DNA of 22,851 nucleotides from Thioalkalivibrio sp. (GTDB lineage Bacteria > Pseudomonadota > Gammaproteobacteria > Ectothiorhodospirales > Ectothiorhodospiraceae), in contig SLHN01000107.1 of the NCBI GenBank assembly GCA_007136145.1, positions 1-22,851 of the forward strand, written 5' to 3'. Shown here one piece after another: positions 8,706 to 15,707 of the stretch. Each line of letters begins with the position of its first letter. The stretch's first letter is position 1. Both the position numbers and the translations under genes were made by a program. The notes under the pieces are model-generated. The model was not told the origin of the DNA. It worked only from the letters and a program-made list of their open reading frames with translations, and ran no database searches.

Positions 8706-10922
8706 ATGACAACAGCGTTGAACAAATGCATCCGCAGCCAGGAAGAGGAACTGACTCGGCTGCGCAATGCCCGCTGGCACGATCCCCACCGGCTGCTGGG
8801 GCGCCATGCCCTGGATCATGAGACCTGTTGCTTCCGGACCTTCCTCCCGCATGCCGCCGAGGCTTGGCTCATGGTCAGTGACGGGGAGTCCGCGACGTTG
8901 CGTCGCGAGCCGATGACCGACCACCCCGATCTGCCGGGCCTGTTCACTTGGAACGGTGCGCTTAGAGCCTGCCCATTGCACCCGACAGTCCTCTGGTCCG
9001 AGGTTAACGGTCGCACGTTACAGTTCATCGACCCCTACAGCTTTTCCCTGAACATCTCCGATTTCGATCGGCACCTGTTCGGTGAAGGGCGCCACTGGCA
9101 CGCCCACCGAATGCTCGGTGCGCATATCGAGATTCGGGACGGCATCACCGGAGTCCGATTTGCTGTCTGGGCACCCGCGGCCGAACGGGTCAGCGTGGTC
9201 GGGGATTTCAATCACTGGGATGGGCGCATCCATCCCATGACGGTACACGGCAGCAGTGGGGTGTGGGAGCTGTTCATCCCTGGCCTACCCGACGGCACCC
9301 TGTACAAATATGAGATCCGCAACCGGGATACCGGTCATATCTTCCTGAAAAGCGACCCTTACGGCGCCTATTTCGAGCAACGACCCAACACGGCAACCCG
9401 GGTCTTCGGCGGCTCGGGATACTCGTGGAACGACGCGGCCTGGCTGCACAGACGCGATCCACAGGCCTGGAAGCAACGGCCCTTGAGCATCTACGAAGTC
9501 CACCTCGGCTCCTGGCAACGGGGCGAAGATGGCCGCTTTCTCAACTACCGGGAACTGGCCGCCCGGCTGATCCCCTACGTGCGTGATCATGGCTTCACTC
9601 ACATGGAACTGCTTCCGATCACCGAGCACCCGTTCGACGGATCCTGGGGCTACCAGAGTACCGGCTTCTTCGCACCGACCTCGCGTTTCGGAACACCGGA
9701 TGATTTTCGCTTTCTGGTCGACCAGGCTCACCAGGCGAACATCGGCGTGCTGCTGGACTGGGTTCCCGGGCACTTTCCCAAGGACAGCTTCGCGCTGGCG
9801 CGATTCGATGGTACGGCACTGTATGAACACGAGGATCCGCGCAAGGGCGAGCACCGCGACTGGGGCACCCTGATCTTCAATTACGGGCGCTCCGAGGTCC
9901 GCAACTTCCTGCTTTCCAGCGCCCTGTGCTGGATCGAGGACTTCCACATCGATGGCTTGCGGGTCGATGCCGTCGCCTCGATGCTTTACCTTGATTACTC
10001 GCGCGAACCCAACGACTGGATCCCGAACGAATACGGTGGCAACGAAAACCTCGAAGCCATTGCCTTCCTGCGCGAACTCAACCGAACGATACAGACGAAT
10101 CATCCGGGTGTCCTGATGATCGCCGAGGAGTCCACCGCCTGGCCCGGTGTCAGCCGCCCCCCGGAGACCGGTGGCCTGGGATTCACGATGAAGTGGAACA
10201 TGGGCTGGATGCACGACACCCTGGCGTACTTCAAGCAGGATCCCATCTACCGCGCTCACAGCCACAACCAACTCACCTTCGGCATGCTCTACGCGTACAG
10301 CGAGAACTTCGTGCTGCCGTTCTCCCATGATGAAGTCGTTCACGGCAAGGGCAGTCTGCGCAACCGCATGCCGGGCAGCGAATGGCAGCAGCACGCGCAG
10401 TTGCGGATGCTGTATGCCTATCAGTGGACCTATCCCGGCAAGAAACTGCTGTTCATGGGCCAGGAATTCGGGCAGGGAACCGAGTGGGGCGAGGCAGGCC
10501 AGCTCGACTGGTACGTGCTGGACTATCCCCTGCACAAGGGCGTGCAGAGCCTCGTGCGGGACCTGAATCATCTTTACCAGGATGACCCTGCACTCCATGC
10601 CCGGGAATTCGAGCCTGAAGGCTTTTCCTGGCTCGACTGCGACGATGCCAGCCGATCGGTGCTCAGCTACCTGCGCCAAGGCCCAGGATCCCAGTTGATC
10701 GTGGTACTGAACTTCACGCCGGTGGAACGCCTCGACTACGCGATTCCCGCCCCCCACGCCGGCGCGTGGCGCGTTTGCCTGAATACCGACTCCGAGTTCT
10801 ACGGTGGCGCTTCGCGCGGCTCCAGTGGCGCTGTCGCCGAGCCCCGACCCCATCGGGGATTCCCCGCGACACTGCGTCTCGACCTGCCCCCGCTCGCGGT
10901 TCTGATCCTCCGTCCAGAATGA
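8706..10922 (+). CDS. glgB: 1,4-alpha-glucan branching enzyme (GH13)
   Basis: GlgB introduces alpha-1,6 branches into growing glycogen. The 738-residue protein follows the full-length layout: an N-terminal N1 module (HDPHRLLGRH), a CBM48 module (VRFAVWAPAAERVSVVGDFN), the GH13 barrel from about residue 260, and a C-terminal beta domain. Catalytic residues are visible: nucleophile Asp421 in GLRVDAVAS, acid/base Glu474 in MIAEEST, and Asp542 in FSHDEVVHGKGS. These sit 16 residues beyond the E. coli numbering, which fits the slightly longer N-terminus. The ATG at 8706 has only a weak upstream purine stretch (GAAGATGCGAG). Divergent from glgC. Confidence 0.97.
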   Translation: MTTALNKCIRSQEEELTRLRNARWHDPHRLLGRHALDHETCCFRTFLPHAAEAWLMVSDGESATLRREPMTDHPDLPGLFTWNGALRACPLHPTVLWSEVNGRTLQFIDPYSFSLNISDFDRHLFGEGRHWHAHRMLGAHIEIRDGITGVRFAVWAPAAERVSVVGDFNHWDGRIHPMTVHGSSGVWELFIPGLPDGTLYKYEIRNRDTGHIFLKSDPYGAYFEQRPNTATRVFGGSGYSWNDAAWLHRRDPQAWKQRPLSIYEVHLGSWQRGEDGRFLNYRELAARLIPYVRDHGFTHMELLPITEHPFDGSWGYQSTGFFAPTSRFGTPDDFRFLVDQAHQANIGVLLDWVPGHFPKDSFALARFDGTALYEHEDPRKGEHRDWGTLIFNYGRSEVRNFLLSSALCWIEDFHIDGLRVDAVASMLYLDYSREPNDWIPNEYGGNENLEAIAFLRELNRTIQTNHPGVLMIAEESTAWPGVSRPPETGGLGFTMKWNMGWMHDTLAYFKQDPIYRAHSHNQLTFGMLYAYSENFVLPFSHDEVVHGKGSLRNRMPGSEWQQHAQLRMLYAYQWTYPGKKLLFMGQEFGQGTEWGEAGQLDWYVLDYPLHKGVQSLVRDLNHLYQDDPALHAREFEPEGFSWLDCDDASRSVLSYLRQGPGSQLIVVLNFTPVERLDYAIPAPHAGAWRVCLNTDSEFYGGASRGSSGAVAEPRPHRGFPATLRLDLPPLAVLILRPE

Positions 10923-10962
10923 GATTCGACCCTATCCATCGCCGCAAACAACCAACAAACCC

Positions 10963-10992
10963 TTTCCCATAACCAGCGCGCACTGTTATGAT
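10963..10992 (+). promoter_or_regulatory. Candidate promoter of tRNA-Ala
   Basis: An extended -10 element TGTTATGAT (TATGAT at 10987-10992, five of six to consensus, with upstream TG) is placed so that transcription would begin a few bases before the tRNA at 11003. A weak TTTCCC about 18 bases upstream may act as -35. The GC-rich stretch GGCGCG right after the -10 resembles the discriminator of stringently controlled stable-RNA promoters. Confidence 0.5.
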
Positions 10993-11002
10993 GGCGCGAT
11001 AA

Positions 11003-11078
<76 letters not shown>

Positions 11079-11083
11079 ACACC

Positions 11084-11112
11084 AAGGGCTTGGATAATCT
11101 CCAGGCCCTTTT
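11084..11112 (+). terminator. Rho-independent terminator after tRNA-Ala
   Basis: Outer stem AAGGGC/GCCCTT and inner stem TGGA/TCCA around a TAATC loop, ending in TTTT at 11109-11112. It starts six bases after the tRNA CCA end, so it closes the tRNA transcript. Confidence 0.8.
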
Positions 11113-11292
11113 GCTTTACGCGCACCCCCGCGTGCCGCGGTGTCCGGGCGCCTGTACTGCCTGTGGCAACCTGCCAAACCTCCCGAAATCGGCTACTTTC
11201 CAGCCGGAACCGTCGCTTTCATCCGTTTGGCACGCGGGTAAGTACAGTTCTAACAGCCATGCCCGCCACCCCAAAACATGAAAGGTGCGGAC

Positions 11293-11390
11293 GTAGGGTG
11301 TCAATGAGCGCAGCGAATTGCACCGCTCGAGGCCCGGAGGCCGGCCGGCGCGGTTTCGGTGCGGTTCGGCTTCGCCTCACGGCACCCTAC
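11293..11390. repeat. REP/BIME-like palindromic repeat, copy A
   Basis: Terminal inverted 8-mers GTAGGGTG and CACCCTAC bound two inverted half-elements: left REP 11293-11324, right REP 11358-11390. Each half begins GTAG on its own strand and folds as an imperfect hairpin closed by GGTG/CACC. A shared linker containing GCCATGCCCGCCACCC precedes the copy (from about 11256). It appears again just after it (about 11410-11445), where it breaks off 30-40 bases before hsdM. The same element recurs at 18755, 21750 and 21845. Confidence 0.85.
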
Positions 11391-11480
11391 GTGGGTTCTT
11401 TCACGATAACTGTCACGGCCATGCCCGCCACCCATAACCATGGCCAACCACAGCACATAGTCGACTGACAGAAGGCCCGC

Positions 11481-12379
11481 ATGACAAACAACAACAAGGA
11501 AACCGAACGTGCCGACCTGCACAAGACCATCTGGCGCATCGCCAACGACCTGCGCGGCAGCGTGGACGGCTGGGACTTCAAGACCTACGTGCTCGGCATG
11601 CTGTTCTACCGCTTCATATCGGAAAACCTCACCGGCTACCTCAATGCACAGGAGCGCCGCGCCGGCGATGCGGATTTCGACTACGCCAGGCTTAGCGACC
11701 ATGACGCTGAATATGGCCGTACCGAGACGGTGATGGAAAAGGGGTTCTGTTGATCAACGACCCTCGCTTTGCCCCGGCGGGCGTGCTGGCGCCCAAGAGC
11801 AAGGCCGATCTGGCCTTTACACTGCATATCCTCAGCTGGCTGGCGGTCAACGGCACCGCGGCCATCGTTGAATTCCCCGGCGTGCTCTATCGCGGGGGCG
11901 CGGGAGCAAAAATCCGTAAATACCTGATCGACAACAACCACGTGGACGCGGTGATCCAGTTGCCGCCGGATCTGTTCTTCGGCACCACCATCGCCACCTG
12001 CATCATCGTGCTGAAGAAATCCAAGCACGACAACGCCACCCTCTTTATCGACGGCTCGAAGGAATTCACCCGCGTCGGCAACAAGAACAAACTCACCGAG
12101 GTGCACCAGCAAAAGATTCTCGATGTCTTCACCGCGCGCGAGAAGATCGACCACTTCGCACGGCTGGTGGAGAACAGCGCCATTGCCGAGAACGGCTACA
12201 ACATCGCCGTCTCCAGCTATGTCGAGCAGGAGGACACCCGCGAAGCGGTGGACGTCAAGCAACTCAATGCCGAGATTGCCCGCATCGTGGCACGGCAGGC
12301 GGAACTGCGCACCGCGATTGATGCCATCGTGGCCGATCTGGAAGGGGGGGCAGACATGAGAGGGAACACAACCGTTTGA
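11481..12379 (+). pseudogene. hsdM: hsdM remnant (type I methyltransferase subunit, catalytic core deleted)
   Basis: HsdM is the N6-adenine methyltransferase subunit of type I restriction-modification. The N-terminal piece (ATG 11481, AGAAGG upstream) encodes the HsdM helical domain, with LHKTIWRIANDLRGSVDGWDF and YVLGMLFYRFISENL. It stops at TGA right after MEKGF. In another frame, from about 11750, the C-terminal piece begins INDPRFAPAGVLAPKSKADLAF and runs through IRKYLIDNNHVDAVIQLPPDLFFGT to the normal end. In intact HsdM roughly 200 residues lie between these points, including the SAM motif and the NPPF/Y catalytic motif. They are absent, and the frames do not match across the join. No active methylase can be made. 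Confidence 0.9.
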
Positions 12380-12403
12380 TTATGGTGAAAATGCCGCAAC
12401 AAC

Positions 12404-13252
12404 ATGGACGAGCGCATCATGACAGCCAACAAGGAAATTATTGTTCTCACAGAGACCGTTCGCGTTCAGCAGGTCCGGAAGGATGATTTCATCTCACTGA
12501 CGGATATTGCCAAATACAAAAATCCCGATGACCCCCGGTTTGTCATCCAGAACTGGATGCGTACCCGCTTCACGGTGGAATTTCTGGGAATATGGGAGCA
12601 ATTGAACAACCCGGATTTTAACCGTGTCGAATTCGAGGCGGTTAAAAATGAAGCCGGCAGTAACGCCTTTGTCATGACACCAACGAAGTGGGCGACCCTG
12701 ACTGCTGCTATCGGAATCATCTCCAAGTCTGGCCGCTACGGCGGCACATACGCCCACAAGGACGTTGCCTTCGAATTTGCATCCTGGGTGTCGGTCGAGT
12801 TCAAGCTCTATCTCATCAAGGAGTTTCAACGGCTCAAGGAAGCCGAGGCCACGCAACTGGGCTGGGACATCCGCCGCAATCTCACCAAGATCAACTACCG
12901 CATCCACACCGATGCCATCAAGGCCAATCTGGTGCCGCCACAACTGACGCCACAACAGATCCACCTCATCTACGCCAGCGAGGCGGACTTGCTCAACATG
13001 GCCCTGTTCGGCAAGACCGCGAAGCAATGGCGCGACGACAACCCGGGCCACAAGGGCAACATCCGCGACGACGCCAACGCCGCGCAATTGGTCTGCCTGG
13101 CGAATCTGGAAACGCTGAACGCGCATTTCATCCAACAGAGGCTGGTGCAGGCCGTGCGGCTGAAGGCGCTTAACCAGATCGCCATTGGGCAAATGGAGCT
13201 GCTGCTGGCGGATACGGGCGTGCAACGACTGGAGGGGAAGAAGAAGCCATGA
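12404..13252 (+). CDS. KilA-N domain protein within the restriction-modification locus
   Basis: A 282-residue protein, or 277 if translation starts at the second ATG (12419). The N-terminal 110 residues match a KilA-N DNA-binding domain: DFISLTDIAKYKN, FVIQNWMRTRFTVEFLGIWE, then SGRYGGTYAHKDVAFEFASWVS and EFKLYLIKEFQRLKE. The C-terminal half (about 140-277) is helical, with LTKINYRIHTDAIKANLVPP and LTPQQIHLIYASEADLLNMALFG, as in KilA-N proteins encoded inside type I operons. The frame is intact, unlike its neighbours. The 5' third is more AT-rich than flanking genes, which suggests transfer. The stop overlaps the next ORF (ATGA). Its role is unproven; phage-type regulator or defence accessory are options. 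Confidence 0.88.
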   Translation: MDERIMTANKEIIVLTETVRVQQVRKDDFISLTDIAKYKNPDDPRFVIQNWMRTRFTVEFLGIWEQLNNPDFNRVEFEAVKNEAGSNAFVMTPTKWATLTAAIGIISKSGRYGGTYAHKDVAFEFASWVSVEFKLYLIKEFQRLKEAEATQLGWDIRRNLTKINYRIHTDAIKANLVPPQLTPQQIHLIYASEADLLNMALFGKTAKQWRDDNPGHKGNIRDDANAAQLVCLANLETLNAHFIQQRLVQAVRLKALNQIAIGQMELLLADTGVQRLEGKKKP

Positions 13253-13451
13253 GCGCCATCCGTCCTGAAGATTTCCTGCGTTACTTCGAGGATGCGCACA
13301 GCATCCGTTTTATGGATACAGCCACCGGAAGGCCGGCATTGGATATCCCTATGAAGGAGAAAGGGAGCCAACACAACCGTCGGACTATGACCTCTGGCTT
13401 GAACAGCAGGACGAAGCGACCAGGCTCGAACAAAAAATGGGAGAGTTCTGA
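13249..13451 (+). pseudogene. Small RM-associated ORF with 1-nt frameshift
   Basis: It starts at ATG 13249, overlapping the KilA-N stop, with SAIRPEDFLRYFEDAHSIRF and then TGRPALDIPMKEKG. After the AAAGGGAG tract at 13361-13367 the sensible reading moves to another frame: EPTQPSDYDLWLEQQ, then ARLEQKMGEF-type residues ending at TGA 13449-13451, which overlaps the hsdS ATG (TGATG). Restoring one G in the G-run joins both parts into a continuous protein of about 65 residues that is coupled on both sides. As written, the frame continues to 13464 with unrelated residues. Function unknown. The overlap on both sides argues that it was once a real gene in this operon. Confidence 0.6.
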
Positions 13452-13579
13452 TGAGTCAGATTGATCAGCTGATTGCGGAGTTGTGCCCGGAGGGGGTGGA
13501 GTTCCTCGAACTCAAGAAAGTCACGCGCCGCACGACCAATATCAAATGGTCGGAGCCGCATCTTTCTTCGCGAAATTGA
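13451..13579 (+). pseudogene. hsdS: hsdS remnant (specificity subunit, first ~35 codons)
   Basis: The ATG at 13451 begins SQIDQLIAELCPEGVEF, the standard opening of many HsdS subunits, and continues LKKVTRRTTNIKWSE. After about 35 codons the HsdS sequence ends abruptly at about 13553 and runs into zeta-toxin coding sequence in a different frame, with a stop at 13577-13579. Both target-recognition domains and the central and C-terminal conserved helices are gone. No specificity subunit can be made. Confidence 0.8.
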
Positions 13580-13964
13580 GGAGCGCGTTTCCGCCCGCGA
13601 GGACTTCGCCTTTGAGACAACACTGGCCGGGCGCGGTTATCTGCGGCTGGTCGAGCGTCTGTGCGCCGCTGGCTGGCGGATGGAGCTGATCTATCTGGCG
13701 CTGCCCAGTGTCGAAATGTCGAGGTTGCGGGTTGCCGAACGGGTTGCCCATGGCGGGCGCGATATTCCGACAGAGGCTATCGAGCGGCGCTTCCCACGCA
13801 GTCTTCGCCCTCTGTTTGATGATTTCAGCCATCGGGTGGACCGCTGCGTCTGTTTCATGAATGACGGGGAAACCCCGGTTCTCGTTTTCGAACAGCACGG
13901 CAATGACCGCGATGTCGTCCATGATGATGACTACCAGCTTCTGCTCCAGGAGACCGAAAAATGA
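13556..13964 (+). pseudogene. Zeta-toxin-like kinase remnant, P-loop half deleted
   Basis: The C-terminal two thirds of a zeta/AAA-type toxin are readable: FLREIEERVSAREDFAFETTL, then GWRMELIYLALPSVEMSRLRV, AERVAHGGRDIPTEAIERRF and NDGETPVLVFEQ. Zeta proteins are UDP-N-acetylglucosamine kinases or related P-loop kinases. The N-terminal Walker A segment (GPNGxGKT type) that should precede FETTL by about 60-90 residues is missing, because the deletion that removed most of hsdS also removed this start. The frame is open from 13473 only by chance. The stop at 13962-13964 overlaps the next gene (ATGA). Not expected to be toxic. Confidence 0.8.
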
Positions 13965-14143
13965 ACACCACCAGGAAATCCGTTCCTTCGCCCGAGGGGC
14001 AACGACAACTGGAATCGCTGCGCCGGGCGGTCAACAAGGCGCTGGAGAAGAAACGGCGCTTGGGGCAGTACGCCGTGGTCTGGCAGGACGGCAAGCCGAC
14101 GCGGATCGGGGAAGCTGCACCTGACAACGCTGTGGCCCCGTGA
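13961..14143 (+). CDS. Small putative antitoxin next to zeta-toxin remnant
   Basis: A 60-residue basic helical protein opening MNTTRKSVPSPEGQRQLESL, followed by RRAVNKALEKKRRLGQYAVVW and DGKPTRI. Its ATG overlaps the stop of the zeta remnant (ATGA). It looks intact. By position and size it is the partner or antitoxin of the zeta-like kinase, but I recognise no characterised antitoxin domain, so the role is inferred from context. The hsdR remnant begins 10 bases after its stop. Confidence 0.6.
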   Translation: MNTTRKSVPSPEGQRQLESLRRAVNKALEKKRRLGQYAVVWQDGKPTRIGEAAPDNAVAP

Positions 14144-14153
14144 AGGAAAGCGC

Positions 14154-15570
14154 ATGAGCGAAGAGCCGCCACTCCACCGCTATGAACCCATCGCGCTCTC
14201 CAGCGAGAGCACCGTGGTGGCCGAATTCGTCCCCGAGCCGCGGGTGCGCGAGCAAAGCTACCAGAGCGAGGCGGCGCTGGAGCGCGACTTCATCGCCCAG
14301 TTGCAGAAGCAGGCCTATGAGTATCTGCCCCTCACCTCCGAAGCGGAGCTGCTGGCCAACTTGCGCGCGCAACTGGAGGCGTTGAACAAGATCCGCTTTT
14401 CCGATGCCGAGTGGCAGCGGTTTTTCAGCAGCTGCATTGCCGGTGCCAACGGCGGCATCGTGGAAAAGACCGCGCGCATCCAGGAAGACCATGTGCAGTT
14501 GCTCAAGCGCGACGACGGCAGCACCAAGAACATCTACCTGATCGACAAGCGGAACATCCACAACAACCGCTTGCAGGTGATCAACCAGTACGAGGCCGAA
14601 GGGGCACGCGCCACCCGTTTCGATGTGACCATTCTGGTCAACGGTCTGCCCATGGTGCATGTGGAACTCAAACGCCGGGGCGTGGACATCCGCGAGGCCT
14701 TCAACCAGATCAACCGCTATCAGCGCGACAGTTTCTGGGCCGGCAGTGGCCTGTTCGAGTATGTGCAGTTGTTCGTGATCAGCAACGGCACCATGACCAA
14801 GTATTACAGCAACACGGTGCGCGATGGTCACCTGGCCGAGCAGCGCAGCAAGCGCGGCCTGCCGGACATCGACAAGGTGCTGTTCGTGGTGGACCGCAAG
14901 GATCTGGACTACCATCAAGCTGTTCGGCGCCATTCTGCGGCTGAAGAACATCCTCACTGCATTCGACGATTTCGCCGGCAATGAAATTCTCAGCCAACGC
15001 GACTTTCAGGATTACCAGAGTCTGTACCTGAACCTCTACGCCGAGTTCCGCAGCGCTTCGGATGCCGACAAGGAATCGATCAACGACGATGTAGTGTTCG
15101 AGATCGAGCTGATCAAGCAGGTCGAGATCAACGTCGATTACATTCTGGTGCTGGTGGAGCATTACCTGAGAAAGAAAGGCACAGGCGAGGACAAGGAAAT
15201 CCGCGCCAACATCGAACGGGCCATAAACGCCAGCCCAAGCTTGCGCAACAAGAAGGACCTCATCGAGCAGTTCGTGGACACCGTCTCCACCAGGAGCAAG
15301 GTGGACGCCCAGTGGCAGGCCTTTGTGGTGGCCAAGAAGGCCGAGGAACTGGAACGCATCCTTCAGGATGAGCATCTGAATGCTGCCGAAACCCGGGCCT
15401 TCATCGAGCACGCCTTCCGCGACGGCGCCATCCCGACCGCCGGCACCGCCATCACGAAGATACTGCCACCGGTTTCACGCTTCTCGAAGGACAACGGCCA
15501 CGGACGCAAGAAGCAGACCGTGCTGGACAAGCTGGCCGCCTTCTTTGAGCGGTATTTCGGATTGGCGTGA
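14154..15570 (+). pseudogene. hsdR: hsdR remnant (type I endonuclease, helicase core deleted)
   Basis: HsdR is the motor and nuclease subunit of type I restriction enzymes, usually about 1000 residues. The first piece (ATG 14154, about 257 codons) holds the nuclease: Asp157 in RFDVTILVNGLP and Glu171-x-Lys173 in HVELKRRG, the PD-(D/E)xK signature, then FNQINRYQRDSFW and VDRKDLDY. At about 14922 the reading switches frame into IKLFGAILRLKNILTAFDDF and continues with the normal C-terminal helical domain (DYQSLYLNLYAEF, VEINVDYILVLVEHYL, KKQTVLDKLAAFFERYFG) to the stop at 15570. All DEAD-box helicase motifs, roughly 500 or more residues, are missing. The first frame continues only to 14984 in junk. 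Confidence 0.9.
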
Positions 15571-15598
15571 GCTCTATAACGATGAGGGAGGGGCATCC

Positions 15599-15664
15599 AT
15601 GACCGAGAAGAAGCCACCGCAAATTCCCAAGAACAAAAGCGTGCCTCTTGACCGCTCCTCGTGA
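15599..15664 (+). CDS. Possible 21-residue peptide at the end of the RM locus
   Basis: ATG at 15599 is preceded by a strong ribosome site (GGGAGGGG, spacing five). It reads MTEKKPPQIPKNKSVPLDRS and stops at 15664, 28 bases after the hsdR stop. It may be the start of a former operon gene truncated at the island edge, or a real micropeptide. Nothing else supports it. Confidence 0.3.
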   Translation: MTEKKPPQIPKNKSVPLDRSS

Positions 15665-15672
15665 ACAACCCG

Positions 15673-15700
15673 TTGACACCCGCGGTCAGGCGGGGACAAT
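15673..15700 (+). promoter_or_regulatory. Candidate sigma-70-type promoter for the hydrolase gene
   Basis: TTGACA (15673-15678, perfect -35) followed after 16 bases by GACAAT (15695-15700, four of six to the -10 consensus). Transcription would start at or next to the ATG at 15708, giving a leaderless or very short leader mRNA. The -35 is good but the -10 is weak. Confidence 0.3.
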
Positions 15701-15707
15701 CTTCGCC

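Noticed and set aside
9285..10853. Minus-strand open frame of 522 codons
   Set aside because: Antisense to glgB, whose three catalytic residues and full length are clear.
11301..11702. Minus-strand open frame of 133 codons over the repeat and hsdM start
   Set aside because: It is a shadow of hsdM and the palindromic repeat; no ribosome site or domain.
11481..12379. Programmed frameshift giving a functional HsdM
   Set aside because: The problem is not only a frame change: the SAM and NPPF/Y region is absent, so recoding could not restore a methylase.
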